From positions 1-58,958 of the forward strand of contig JAKEEU010000080.1 in the NCBI GenBank assembly GCA_022616415.1: DNA of 58,958 nt. Reading direction: 5' to 3'. Origin of the DNA: Candidatus Zhuqueibacterota bacterium (lineage in GTDB: Bacteria; Zhuqueibacterota; Zhuqueibacteria; Zhuqueibacterales; Zhuqueibacteraceae). The notes beneath the pieces are model-generated. The model worked only from the letters and a program-made list of their open reading frames with translations. It did no database searches and was not told the origin of the DNA. Position numbers and translations under genes: made by a program. This document shows, piece after piece, positions 22,901 to 30,731 of this stretch (positions are counted from its first letter, which is position 1; every line of letters begins with the position of its first letter).

Positions 22901-23326
22901 GGAGGGAAAAATCTGTTGCGGGGCTTTGGAAAAAAGAGTGGAGAAATCATCGGCGTTTCCGAGTAATGACGCAAACTCTTGGTTGACGCCACTGATATTA
23001 ATTTTTGCGGCTCTGGCTTTTGATTTGGCTTGGATGGCCGTCCCATTCAAAAGAATCGCCGGCACTGGCGCTTCGAAGTGCTGATTAAACTCTGAATCGT
23101 TGGCGAACGCTGGCGCGAGCTGTTGCCGGAAAAATTTGTCGGACACCAAAGCGTGGTCGATTTTGCCCAAGCGCTCGAGCGTCAAATCACGCAAACTGCC
23201 GCGCACCGAATCACCGACCAACAACGCGCCGGTGAGCACTGCCGTCGCCACCGCGGCGCCGAGCAGCACGGCGAGATTGATGCGCCAAAAATAAAGCAAG
23301 GAGGTGGGATTGAATAACTTTGACAT
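19937..23326 (-). CDS. Giant ABC-transporter permease (two FtsX-type modules)
   Basis: This 1129-residue inner-membrane protein begins with a membrane segment 'INLAVLLGAAVATAVLTGAL' and a MacB-type periplasmic domain. A first FtsX module lies at about residues 515-665 ('LFIGFSFFLIISAALLAGLL', 'EIGLLLAAGYL'). A second periplasmic domain follows, then a second FtsX module at about 1000-1129 ('RGELATLRAFGFRRSTLAKM'). The double architecture suggests one polypeptide does the work of a permease dimer. Paired with the LolD/MacB-like ATPase just upstream, it probably exports or extracts lipoproteins, peptides or lipids; the substrate is unknown. Confidence 0.9.
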   Translation of the reverse strand: MSKLFNPTSLLYFWRINLAVLLGAAVATAVLTGALLVGDSVRGSLRDLTLERLGKIDHALVSDKFFRQQLAPAFANDSEFNQHFEAPVPAILLNGTAIQAKSKARAAKINISGVNQEFASLLGNADDFSTLFSKAPQQIFPSVIINAALQKELQAEAGDQILLSFPRPSGVHRESLLGRKETSDLVETIRLMLTAVIPDRGAGRFGLLPNQSLPRNAFVSLVNLQKAFDETDHVNALLVASKTETPAEASLQNPLRRVITLNDLGLTLRKHNFCLSLESRELILKPQIAAAVESIATELGAPTMPVLTYLANTMTAKGKLIPYSTVSALNSANGEILGSLELADGTPAPELADDEIFLNTWAATDLRVASGDTIVMNYYAIGSRGELFTQSARFRLKGILLMTGLAADRTLTPEFPGIHDADDMGSWNPPFPVDLNLIRPKDEAYWDEFRATPKAFVSLQTGQRLWSSRFGDLTAIRFGAALNSDLPSTREIFQKKLLERLDPEQNGFVFQPVKEQGLRAAAGATDFSMLFIGFSFFLIISAALLAGLLFRLSAEQRAKEIGLLLAAGYLLRTVRRSLMIEGGILAGIGCLVGLGGAILYAALLMAGLRTWWVAAVGTSFLSLHVNFVSLTIGYFAAVLVVLFSIWWAIRQLGKIPTTALLNGVTNVDEAKPQRFARTIAIAASGLAGLSLLIALLSGVNSSAALFFATGALLLIAGFSFLSLWFRQQSRKVQPNFGTARMSARNTARHPGRSLLCAALVGCACFVIVAVGANRREFGREQLMKNSGTGGFTLLAESDIPLHHDLNTPTGRFELGISETDSAVLNRAHVIPLRLLPGEDASCLNLYQPEKPRVLGVPSELIKHGGFQFQATTAENGENPWQLLEQEIAPGVIPAFGDYNSVMWILHLGLGKDLVMQDEFGSSIKLRLLGLLQSSIFQSEIIISEANFLKHFPSQSGYSYFLIETPITNAEATTQILESALSDYGFDVTSTTEKLANYQAVENTYLSVFQMLGGLGLLLGTLGLGIILIRNVIERRGELATLRAFGFRRSTLAKMLVSENSFLIICGILIGSFSALVAVLPHLLGGHAQTPWLSLIFTLALVFMIGLIASLVAVSTALRIPLLPALKAEN

Positions 23327-23420
23327 TTCAGATTCTGGCTGTGGTGAGAAAGGCGAGTAAGATTTCGAGCCAAAAATTCTTTACAAATAGCGCAAGTTTT
23401 CTCAACGGATAGAAACAACG

Positions 23421-23450
23421 CAACGGATAAACAGATCTGTTTATGCGTTG
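23421..23450. repeat. 30-bp palindrome overlapping the ABC ATPase stop codon
   Basis: CAACGGATAAACAGA is followed at once by TCTGTTTATGCGTTG, a 15-bp stem with one mismatch and no loop, centred on AGATCT. The ATPase TAA (23441-23443) lies inside the right arm. The element stands between the ATPase and permease genes of one transporter. Confidence 0.6.
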
Positions 23451-24178
23451 GGTTTATTTTGTTTTAAATTTATCCCAACCTCCACGCACGTTCCCTCCAC
23501 CAGCTCAAAGCGTTTGCCGAAGCGGGAAGCGAGCTCGAGGCTGTGAGTGACGGCGATGAGAATGTTTTGCGCTTCGCGATGCAGCTCGAAGAGGAGGGAG
23601 GCGACAGTGTTGGCGGTCGAGCGGTCGAGATCGCCGGTTGGCTCATCGCAGAGCAGCAGGCTGGGGCGATTGATCAACGCGCGCGCAATGGCGACGCGCT
23701 GGCGTTCGCCGCCGGAAAGCTCGGCTGGGCGATGGTCGAGGCGGTGCGCGAGTCCGACGCGCTCTAACAGCTCGCGGGCACGTTTTTCCGGATTGCCATT
23801 TTTATTTTTAAATGCCAGGGTGGGAATGAGCACATTCTCCAAAACCGAATATTGCGGCAGGAGATGATGATCTTGAAAGACAAAGCCGACGACCTGATTC
23901 CGAAATTTCGCCAACTCCGGCTCCGGCAGCGAGAAGGGCGTTTGCCCGTTGATCTCAATGCTGCCGGCAGACGGCTGATCCAAAGTGCCGATCAAATGCA
24001 GTAGCGTGCTCTTGCCTGAGCCGGACGGGCCGGTGATGGCAAGTGTCTGGCCGGCGGCCATGTCAAATGAGATGTCGTGAAGCACTTCGACGCGGCGGGT
24101 TTCGCTCCCGAAGTGTTTGTGGACGTTCGAGAGTTTGAGAGAGATTGAAGCTGACACGCGCAATTTCGTCTCCATCAT
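23441..24178 (-). CDS. ABC-transporter ATPase, LolD/MacB type
   Basis: About 245 residues from the double Met near 24178 (METKLRVSAS). The longer frame from 24325 overlaps the thioesterase gene and reads unlikely basic sequence. Motifs: Walker A 'AITGPSGSGKSTLLHLIGTL', Q-loop 'GFVFQDHHLLPQYSV', signature 'PAELSGGERQRVAIARAL', Walker B 'LLLCDEPTGDLDR' and the switch His in 'ILIAVTHSLELA'. This pattern is diagnostic of the MacB/LolD subfamily, which drives FtsX-type permeases by mechanotransmission. The cognate permease begins 115 bases downstream, beyond a palindrome. Confidence 0.94.
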   Translation of the reverse strand: MMETKLRVSASISLKLSNVHKHFGSETRRVEVLHDISFDMAAGQTLAITGPSGSGKSTLLHLIGTLDQPSAGSIEINGQTPFSLPEPELAKFRNQVVGFVFQDHHLLPQYSVLENVLIPTLAFKNKNGNPEKRARELLERVGLAHRLDHRPAELSGGERQRVAIARALINRPSLLLCDEPTGDLDRSTANTVASLLFELHREAQNILIAVTHSLELASRFGKRFELVEGTCVEVGINLKQNKPNA

Positions 24179-24224
24179 AAAAACGTAAAGCGTGAAGCGT
24201 AAGGCGTAACGTTGAATAATCGCC

Positions 24225-24662
24225 CTACGCTCCACGCTCTTCGCCCTGCGGCGCTTCTTGAATCTGGCTCGCAATAAAATCCGGTATCGGAATCGCCTTG
24301 AGCTTGCCATCCGGATAGAACACACAGCAGGCGGCGCTGACCTGGCCGCGCGCGATCAGCGCCTCACCTCGGTGAAATTCAAATTTATAGGTCATCGACT
24401 TGTTGCCTTTTCTGGCAACCATCAGATGAATGTCGAGCACTTCCTCGAATTTGGCCGGACTCAAGTATTCGCATGATACGGCCAGACGCGGCCAGCCGAG
24501 CCGCAGGTTATCGAGCTTGGACTCCACGCTGGCTCCCAGCGAGCGCAGAAATTCATGCTCAGCGGTTTCCATGAAAACAAAAAAACGGGCAAAGTGCATG
24601 ATGCCCGCCATGTCGGTGTCGGCAAATTCGATTCGGCGTTTGGTGTAAAAATCGTGGGGCAT
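24225..24662 (-). CDS. Acyl-CoA thioesterase, 4-hydroxybenzoyl-CoA (YbgC/FadM) type
   Basis: This 145-residue hotdog-fold protein has the active-site helix and loop 'RIEFADTDMAGIMHFARFFV' with the conserved Asp of YbgC/4HBT enzymes, followed by 'FMETAEHEFLRSLG' and later 'YLSPAKFEEVLDIHLMV'. It should hydrolyse acyl- or aryl-CoA esters in the cytoplasm. The final residues (EAPQGEERGA) extend slightly beyond the fold. It is upstream of the ABC ATPase with a short AT-rich gap and may share its transcript. The substrate is not predictable. Confidence 0.88.
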   Translation of the reverse strand: MPHDFYTKRRIEFADTDMAGIMHFARFFVFMETAEHEFLRSLGASVESKLDNLRLGWPRLAVSCEYLSPAKFEEVLDIHLMVARKGNKSMTYKFEFHRGEALIARGQVSAACCVFYPDGKLKAIPIPDFIASQIQEAPQGEERGA

Positions 24663-24676
24663 GACTCTCTACAGGG

Positions 24677-25642
24677 TTATTGCAATTGAGAACTAAATTC
24701 GTCGGCGCTGACATTAAGAATGAGAATACGGCGTTCAATGACCGTATTCAACTTGTTTGGCGGCATCGGCAGCGCCACTTCCGCAACGACAAATTCGATC
24801 ATGGTGGCTTTTTGCACCCAATTGGTCGAAAGGTCTTTGTAAATGTCTCCAAAATAATGCGAGCTTCCGACGGTTTGAATTTTTAGTTCAGGCGTTGGCT
24901 GCATCAGCATTTTAAACGAGCTTTCACCCGAATCGTATTCAACGAGCGCGCATTGTTTGCCGTTCACGATGCTGAGACCCTTGAACTCGAGGGTTATTTG
25001 CCCATTTTTGAAAGACGAGCCTGGCAATATTTTGCTGCCCAAATTCACCGGCGGCTCGGAGAACGCGGCTGAGTGAACAATCTTTTGGCCGATTTTCTTC
25101 AAATCTTGAATGCCGCTTCCTTGCGCCGCCCGTTCCGCAAAGACATTGCAGAATGAGTGAAAATCGATAAAGGCGTTATAAACGTGATAAGTTTGATCGG
25201 ACGGCAGCGGCTTGCCCGCGCTGTCCGTCAAATTTTCAAATTTGGCGTGGTCGATTCCAAAAAGTTGCCCCTTCTCGTCTACTTCCGGCTCATGAAAAAT
25301 GTATGCCCAGTTTTTAAGCGCGGGTATTTCAACTTCCGAGCCGTTGCTTTGTTGCACGGTGAAGCGCACGCAAGTATATTCTTCGCCGGCTGTTTTGGTC
25401 AATTTTGCGGGCGTGCATTTAAGGCGTAATCGGTAAATCGTCGTGCCGGTACGTTTTCCGTCTAAAGCATAATTGATGAGCTTGGACTCCATTAAAAAGT
25501 ATTGCGGCACTTGCGAGCGCTTGCCGGCCAAATCAAAAGTTTGCGATAAGCGTAACTTTGGAGGTTGAGCTTTTAGAGCAGGCGCGGCAATACAAAAAGC
25601 AATTGCAATAAAAAGAACCGGCAAAATGAGTTTCTCCCTCAT
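24677..25642 (-). CDS. Exported hypothetical protein
   Basis: About 321 residues from the ATG at 25642 (MREKLILPVLFIAIAFCIAA), which gives a clean signal peptide ending near 'LKAQ'. The frame's earlier Met at 25669 adds only nine residues. The rest is rich in beta-strands without membrane segments ('YRLRLKCTPAKLTKTAGEEY', 'ITLEFKGLSIVNGKQCALVE', 'IERRILILNVS'). The pattern of a long beta-sheet with a final 'VIERRI' strand recalls lipoprotein-carrier-like folds (DUF3108-like), but I cannot assign a family. It lies directly upstream of the thioesterase gene (14-base gap). Confidence 0.6.
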   Translation of the reverse strand: MREKLILPVLFIAIAFCIAAPALKAQPPKLRLSQTFDLAGKRSQVPQYFLMESKLINYALDGKRTGTTIYRLRLKCTPAKLTKTAGEEYTCVRFTVQQSNGSEVEIPALKNWAYIFHEPEVDEKGQLFGIDHAKFENLTDSAGKPLPSDQTYHVYNAFIDFHSFCNVFAERAAQGSGIQDLKKIGQKIVHSAAFSEPPVNLGSKILPGSSFKNGQITLEFKGLSIVNGKQCALVEYDSGESSFKMLMQPTPELKIQTVGSSHYFGDIYKDLSTNWVQKATMIEFVVAEVALPMPPNKLNTVIERRILILNVSADEFSSQLQ

Positions 25643-25717
25643 GACGCAAGCATGATATTTGAGCTTCATTTAAAAAGGCGTTTTCAGATCGCTGTTTTTG
25701 CAGACCGGCGGTCGGCG

Positions 25718-26218
25718 TTACGAGCCAGGCCGATAAAGCGTCACCAGATATCCTCCCAGTGCGGCCAGCAAAATGCCGGCGATAAATTGCCAACGCAAAG
25801 CGCTCCAACCACCAGCCGGTGGATGCAAAGCTAACGCGACGATGGCATTGACAATCGGCGCGCCGGCGAAGACGATGGACATCACCACGCTCGGTGTGCC
25901 TTTCGCGCCGAAGGCCAGCAAAACGCAGAAAGCGCCCAAAGCACCGAGGATGCCGGCGAGCAGCGACCAAGTCATCCCTTTTGCCGGAATGCTCCACGAA
26001 GCGCCGTTGGCGAGCAACATAATCGTTGGGCCGACTACCGCTGTGATCAAATAAGCAATACCGACAAAGAGAAAGGCTTTGTATCTTCCGTTGATGGGAT
26101 CGCTCATCCCCATCTGTCCGGAGTGCAGAAACACGCCGTAAAGTCCCCACGATAAAACCGTCATGAGTGCGAAGATGAGCCAGGTCATGCCTGGCTGTGA
26201 AGCGTTTGCATCGGTCAT
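25718..26218 (-). CDS. DMT/EamA-type membrane protein (single repeat)
   Basis: About 166 residues from MTDANASQPG at 26218. It has five probable membrane helices: 'MTWLIFALMTVLSWGLYGVF', 'FLFVGIAYLITAVVGPTIML', 'SLLAGILGALGAFCVLLAFG', 'SIVFAGAPIVNAIVALAL' and 'QFIAGILLAALGGYLVTLY'. The pattern, with 'SWGLYG' in helix 1 and 'GALGAFCVLLAFGAKGTPSV', resembles one half of an EamA drug/metabolite transporter. A full EamA carrier has ten helices, so a homodimer or a different single-repeat family is likely. Substrate unknown. Confidence 0.7.
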   Translation of the reverse strand: MTDANASQPGMTWLIFALMTVLSWGLYGVFLHSGQMGMSDPINGRYKAFLFVGIAYLITAVVGPTIMLLANGASWSIPAKGMTWSLLAGILGALGAFCVLLAFGAKGTPSVVMSIVFAGAPIVNAIVALALHPPAGGWSALRWQFIAGILLAALGGYLVTLYRPGS

Positions 26219-26264
26219 ATTGACTCCTTCTCTACTCTTGCTCTTGCTCATACTCGTACTCTAT

Positions 26265-27620
26265 TTAAAAGCGAGTAAGAGTATGAGTATGATCGTATGA
26301 GGTCGTTTCAAATATTTGCGGTGAATTGAATGCTTGCAGATATTTTTGATAAACTTCCACCGTCGCTTCCGCCATCACGTGATCGCTAAATTTTTGATGC
26401 ACCGCCGCTTTGCCTTGGCTGCCAAGCCTCTCCCGCAGATTCCTGTCGTCGATCAATTTTAATATTCCTTCTGCAATTGCCGAAGCGGAGTTGGGTTCTA
26501 CCAAAATGCCGCCTTCAGTTAGTGAAATAAACTCGGGAAATGTGCCGTGCCTCGGCTGCACGACCGGCACGCTATTGGCGAGCGCCTCCAAAATAGAAAG
26601 TCCTTTAGGCTCTTTGTAGGTCGTGGGCACGGAGAGAACGTGCAGGCTATTCAGGAAATTAATTTTTTCATGGCGACTGACTTCTCCATGATAATGGAAA
26701 GCATCGCTCAATCCCAACGCGTCGATCTGCTTGACGATGTTCTCAAAATAACGGCGATCTCTTTCTCCGAGATAACCGGCGACTTTAAGCTGGATGGCGT
26801 TCTTGCCCAGTTTCAGCGTGATTTGGTGAAAGGCCTCGACGAGCAAATGCAAGCCCTTTTCCGGACAAATGCGCGCCAAATAGCCGACGACGAATTTGGT
26901 GTTGCCATTGAGATTTTGCTGAACGCCATGTCCTTGCAGATTGATGCCAAGTCTCACCACGTGCATTTTTTCAATGGGAACTTGCAGGAAATCCGCCATG
27001 AAATCGGCGTAATACTGGCTCGTCGCAATGAATCCATCCACGTCGCGCGCGCGGGCGCGCAACAGTTTGAGCGCTTGCGATTTGTATGGCTCGACGAGAT
27101 CGTTGAGAAAAATATCTTCGCCTTGCACTGCGCACAGGACGGGCACGCCCAACGCTTTTTTGATCTCTTTCGCCATTCCCAAAAACATGGAATTGGTCAG
27201 TTCCACAATCTCAGGGCGATAAGATTGTTGCAGCCATTGGATCAATTTCGCCAATTCTTTTTTCTGGCGGCCCTCTTCGCCTTGCAGAACCGAGACGGTG
27301 AGAGCACCCAAATCCTTGGCATTCGTGGACGCGCTAAAACGCGAGGCCCAATTCAACAGCGCGCGGCTATTGAAGAGCTTGTCCAACAGCCACGGCGTAT
27401 GGCGAAAAAACGAAAACTTTTGCTCCAAATAAACATTGATGCCGCCGTAAAAAACCTGATCGAGCGTGACGTTGACTTCGTCGGTTCGCAAAGGCGTATA
27501 AGTTGGAATCAACGCCACTTCGCAGCCTTTTTTAATGAGAGCGGCAGCAAGCGTGTTGTCGTGAATGCAACTGCCGCAGTACATGTTGGCGGCGCCGGCA
27601 GCGATGTAGGCGATTCGCAT
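26265..27620 (-). CDS. Family 4 glycosyltransferase
   Basis: This 451-residue GT-B protein begins 'MRIAYIAAGAANMYCGSCIH'. Instead of the usual Gly-Gly acceptor loop it has Cys-Gly-Ser-Cys. The donor-binding half contains 'VGYLARICPEKGLHLLVEAF' and the E-x7-E motif 'EPKGLSILEALANSVPVVQP', standard for retaining GT4 enzymes that use NDP-sugars. The acceptor is unknown; candidates are lipid or exopolysaccharide precursors. It is followed after about 45 bases by the DMT-type protein. Confidence 0.88.
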   Translation of the reverse strand: MRIAYIAAGAANMYCGSCIHDNTLAAALIKKGCEVALIPTYTPLRTDEVNVTLDQVFYGGINVYLEQKFSFFRHTPWLLDKLFNSRALLNWASRFSASTNAKDLGALTVSVLQGEEGRQKKELAKLIQWLQQSYRPEIVELTNSMFLGMAKEIKKALGVPVLCAVQGEDIFLNDLVEPYKSQALKLLRARARDVDGFIATSQYYADFMADFLQVPIEKMHVVRLGINLQGHGVQQNLNGNTKFVVGYLARICPEKGLHLLVEAFHQITLKLGKNAIQLKVAGYLGERDRRYFENIVKQIDALGLSDAFHYHGEVSRHEKINFLNSLHVLSVPTTYKEPKGLSILEALANSVPVVQPRHGTFPEFISLTEGGILVEPNSASAIAEGILKLIDDRNLRERLGSQGKAAVHQKFSDHVMAEATVEVYQKYLQAFNSPQIFETTSYDHTHTLTRF

Positions 27621-27635
27621 GAGGTTTACAAGACG

Positions 27636-28016
27636 TTAAATTGCTCCGAGGGTTTTCAATCTGGCAAGAACGCGGCTGGCCAGTTGATAGGCGGTCATGG
27701 CCCGTTTAAGATCGAACCTCGCGTTATTTTCATAATCGGCTTCTTTTCTTTCGTGCCATAAATCACGCAAGTCTTTTCCGATTTTGCGTTCTGCCTTGAT
27801 GGAGGAGTTGAAATAAGTTTCTCGCACAAACTTGTGGGTGTCAACGCGAGGAATAATCGTGCCGCGGCTAACGATGAAGTTTCTAGCAATACAAAAAACG
27901 CCGTAATAGGCGCGGCTAATTGCCGAACGCAGACAGGCCTCTTGCGGAATTGAAGCCTGTGGATGAGCCAACAACTCACCGGCTAATTCGACGTATGCCC
28001 TCCAATCAAAACTCAT
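27636..28016 (-). CDS. HEPN-like domain protein
   Basis: About 126 residues from the ATG at 28016 (MSFDWRAYVELAGELLAHPQ). An all-alpha pattern with 'CLRSAISRAYYGVFCIARNF' and 'RDLWHERKEADYENN' matches the HEPN superfamily; the R-x4-6-H element that forms the RNase site could be 'RDLWHERKEAD'. HEPN proteins are often toxins or effectors in two-gene modules. Its ATG overlaps the stop of the 143-residue upstream gene by four bases, indicating translational coupling. An alternative start at 28043 would overlap further. Confidence 0.6.
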   Translation of the reverse strand: MSFDWRAYVELAGELLAHPQASIPQEACLRSAISRAYYGVFCIARNFIVSRGTIIPRVDTHKFVRETYFNSSIKAERKIGKDLRDLWHERKEADYENNARFDLKRAMTAYQLASRVLARLKTLGAI

Positions 28017-28444
28017 TGCGGTCTCACTTTGACGGCAAACCAATTCCCGATTTCAGGGCTGACGTGCTCGAGAAACCATTCGTCATCCAAGCGATCCAAA
28101 AGATCGAGAGCTCGCTCCGGCGATAGGTCGGTTTTTACGATAGCGAATAAGCCTTCAAAATTTTCTTCGGAATCGTGGGCATATTCCAAGCTCACTTGCA
28201 CGGCGTTTTCCCGAAAAATTTTTTTAATTTGTTGATGCGCTTCAACAAGATGTTGGCTCAACTGATCATGCCTTTGGAGAAATTTTCTGATTTCGCCGTC
28301 GTTATTGAACGCATATAAAGATGATAAAAAATCAGCATCATTTTGGCGCTCAGGCAAAACCGCTACCGTCTCAGCCGGCGGGAAAATATCATGCAGCGCA
28401 GCAGTGGAATTTGGCGTCCACGTCGCAGCTTGATTGATACTCAT
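28013..28444 (-). CDS. Hypothetical protein coupled to the HEPN gene
   Basis: This acidic 143-residue protein begins 'MSINQAATWTPNSTAALHDI' and ends 'LEHVSPEIGNWFAVKVRPQ'. The middle is helical ('EIRKFLQRHDQLSQHLVEAH', 'QQIKKIFRENAVQVSLEYAH') and the C-terminal half is mixed alpha/beta, with 'DLSPERALDLLDRLDDEWFL'. I recognise no family. The order (acidic first gene, HEPN second, ATGA overlap) is what a type II antitoxin-toxin pair would show, but that remains inference. No other gene lies nearby in the same direction before the DUF3500 gene ends. Confidence 0.6.
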   Translation of the reverse strand: MSINQAATWTPNSTAALHDIFPPAETVAVLPERQNDADFLSSLYAFNNDGEIRKFLQRHDQLSQHLVEAHQQIKKIFRENAVQVSLEYAHDSEENFEGLFAIVKTDLSPERALDLLDRLDDEWFLEHVSPEIGNWFAVKVRPQ

Positions 28445-28524
28445 CGGTCACCTCTAACTCAAAAAGGTTGTACAAGTCCCAAAGGCTTATGGTAAAAACT
28501 ACGGAAAACACGCAACAAAATCAA

Positions 28525-29577
28525 CTAAATGTTTGCGCCGTTCGCAATATTGATCCATGCATGTACGTGCGGCGAGCCGCGAAAATACCAAACGAAGGAC
28601 GGGCCTTCGAGTTTCCAGCGATCCCAGATGCCGTCCTTGTCCGGCAGATCGCCGTCTTGGTAAAAACTGAGGTGGAGCTTGTCAAGGCCGCCGTTGGCTC
28701 TGACCGTCACCATCACCCGCTCGACGTCGGATTGGCGATAGGGTTCCAGCAATGACCGCATCACTTCTTCAACCAAAGTTTTTTGATCGCGCGAAAGCTC
28801 GCTCACCGGAATGCCGGCGAACTTGCCGTTTTCTCCTTGCAATCGGATGGTTGCAGGATTGTCCGCCGGTGAGTCACGAAGAACGAGCGCCAGTTTCTGC
28901 TGCTTGCCATCCAGCGTGTGGAAAACTTTGCTGGCGAGCCGCGCCTGATGCCACCACACATTTCCAGGATGATCCGGCCGCTCGTTGAAAGTCACGGCGT
29001 GGCCGTAAAAAATCGGCCCGCCGAACATTGCATTTTTTTCTGCGCCGCCGTCTGCGCGGATGGTTTGATGGCGTCCGGTGAGTATGAACGCCAATTTCTC
29101 ATCGCCATCGCTAAATAAACACGCTGAATAATTGCCGAGACCGCCCATATCATCCTGCATGGCGCGAAGGATTTTCTCATAACCTTCTTCGCTCGTCACG
29201 CCTTTCAGAATTTCCTGGATGATGGTCTGCTGTTCTCGCGAATAAAATTCGCCGAGGCGTTGCGGCACCACGCTCCAATTATTATCGACGCGCAGGCGGC
29301 GCGGATCATTCCAGGGCAAGAGCACGGCTTTTTTCTGCGCTTCGGTAAGTGTGTCACGCAAACGCTTCACCATCGTTTCTGCCGTCTCGCCCGTTTCACG
29401 GGCAACGAGTGGCGAAGCAATATTGAGCAGCGGCGTGACGGCAACAGCGACGGCGGCTTTTCCCGCCTTTTGCAAAAATTCACGGCGGGGCATTTCGTGT
29501 AAAGGGTGGCGGCTTTGATTCGTGGCGTCGACGGCTTCACCACAATCGGGGCAGATGAGTTTGGGGTGATCAAACAT
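28525..29577 (-). CDS. Tat-exported DUF3500 protein with N-terminal CPxCG motif
   Basis: About 350 residues from MFDHPKLICPDCGEAVDATN at 29577; a start at 29670 would read hairpin DNA. Just after a CPxCGE half zinc finger comes a twin-arginine motif, 'MPRREFLQKAGKAAVAVAVT', so the protein is probably exported folded by the Tat system. The body matches DUF3500: 'LLPWNDPRRLRVDNNWSVVP', 'MFGGPIFYGHAVTFNERPDH' and the terminal 'GPSFVWYFRGSPHVHAWINI'. Function unknown. Placing a Cys pair before a Tat signal is unusual. Confidence 0.8.
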   Translation of the reverse strand: MFDHPKLICPDCGEAVDATNQSRHPLHEMPRREFLQKAGKAAVAVAVTPLLNIASPLVARETGETAETMVKRLRDTLTEAQKKAVLLPWNDPRRLRVDNNWSVVPQRLGEFYSREQQTIIQEILKGVTSEEGYEKILRAMQDDMGGLGNYSACLFSDGDEKLAFILTGRHQTIRADGGAEKNAMFGGPIFYGHAVTFNERPDHPGNVWWHQARLASKVFHTLDGKQQKLALVLRDSPADNPATIRLQGENGKFAGIPVSELSRDQKTLVEEVMRSLLEPYRQSDVERVMVTVRANGGLDKLHLSFYQDGDLPDKDGIWDRWKLEGPSFVWYFRGSPHVHAWINIANGANI

Positions 29578-29648
29578 TTGGGCTTCCGTTTTTTGGGCAA
29601 CTACGCCATAGTCAACAAAAGTTGGAAAAAATTCTGCGTTTTTTATGC

Positions 29649-29710
29649 CCCAACGGATAGATGAACCCAACTGTAAAAACTTTTTCCGTTGGGTTCATCT
29701 ATCCGTTGGG
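29649..29710. repeat. Perfect 23-bp-arm hairpin (CCCAACGGATAG type)
   Basis: Arms 29649-29671 and 29688-29710 are fully complementary, around a 16-base loop. They combine the words CCCAACGGAT and GATGAACCCAAC. The hairpin lies in the 200-bp space between the threonine dehydratase stop and the DUF3500 start. It could terminate transcription in either direction. Confidence 0.75.
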
Positions 29711-29780
29711 AAATCTTGTTTTGCAATAGCTGCGTGTAAGGTCTCGGTTTTCAGTTTATCTGAAGATCTGACGTAGACAG

Positions 29781-30731
29781 TTACAGCAATGTTTTCAACC
29801 GCTCTCGATCTACATTGCCGCCGCTTAGCACGCAAACCACCGTGGCATCTTGCGACAGATTTGTTTTGCCGGAGAGCAAGGCGGCCAAAGTGGAGGCCGC
29901 AGCCGGCTCGGCGACAACCTTGCAGCGCTCGAGAATCAATCCCATCGCCTCAACAATTTCTTGATCGGAGACGATCACCATCTCATCGACATACGCTTGC
30001 ACATGCGCCAGCGTGTGCTGTCCGGCAAAGGGCGCGGCCAAGCCGTCGGCAATGGTGTTGGTGCGATCCAAACGCACAGGCTCACCGCGTCGTAGGCTCT
30101 GCGTCATCGCCGAGGCGCCTTCCGGTTCGACGCCGATGATTTTAACGGCTGGCTTCTTCGCTTTGATGGTGGTTGCAATGCCGGAGATCAACCCGCCTCC
30201 ACCAACGCCAACAATCACCGCATCGACCTCTGGCACATCTTCAAGAATTTCCAATCCCACCGTGCCTTGTCCGGCGATGATGTGGAGATCGTCAAATGGA
30301 TGCACCAGCGTCAGGTCGCGCTCCTTCTGAATCTGGAGGCAAGCCGCCAGCAAATCGCCTTGTGCCAACACCACCTCGCTGCCATAGCCTCGGGCTGCTT
30401 CAACTTTGCTGCGCAAACTGGTTGCCGGCATCACGACCGTGGCGCGAATGTTCTCTTGCCGCGCCGCCCACGCCAGCGCTTGCGCGTGATTGCCGGCGGA
30501 AAGCGTGATCACGCCCTTTTGCTTGTCTGATGGACTGAGGTGGTGCAGCTTATTCAAAACGCCGCGCGGCTTGAACGAACCGGTCTTTTGAAAAAGCTCC
30601 AGCTTGAAATACAGCCGAACGCCGGCTCGTTCGCCCAAGTATGTTGCGCGTGTCACCGGCGTGCGATGCACGCGGCCGGCGATAATCTCGCGCGCGGCGA
30701 GAACGTCGTCCAGTTTTATCAGATCTTCCAT
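29781..30731 (-). CDS. Threonine/serine dehydratase (PLP-dependent)
   Basis: This 316-residue fold-type II PLP enzyme converts threonine or serine to 2-oxobutyrate or pyruvate plus ammonia. Lys54 in 'KTGSFKPRGVLNKLHHL' is the PLP Schiff-base residue. 'ITLSAGNHAQALAWAARQ' and the phosphate-binding 'AVIVGVGGGGLISGIATTIK' follow, with 'VVCVLSGGNVD' at the end. There is no C-terminal ACT domain, so it resembles the short catabolic type rather than feedback-regulated IlvA. Its ATG overlaps the stop of the upstream symporter gene by one base (TAATG), linking uptake and breakdown. Confidence 0.92.
   Translation of the reverse strand: MEDLIKLDDVLAAREIIAGRVHRTPVTRATYLGERAGVRLYFKLELFQKTGSFKPRGVLNKLHHLSPSDKQKGVITLSAGNHAQALAWAARQENIRATVVMPATSLRSKVEAARGYGSEVVLAQGDLLAACLQIQKERDLTLVHPFDDLHIIAGQGTVGLEILEDVPEVDAVIVGVGGGGLISGIATTIKAKKPAVKIIGVEPEGASAMTQSLRRGEPVRLDRTNTIADGLAAPFAGQHTLAHVQAYVDEMVIVSDQEIVEAMGLILERCKVVAEPAAASTLAALLSGKTNLSQDATVVCVLSGGNVDRERLKTLL

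Noticed and set aside
26547..27761. A 404-codon plus-strand open frame
   Set aside because: It lies antisense to the GT4 gene, has no recognisable motif and arises from the codon bias of the minus-strand gene.
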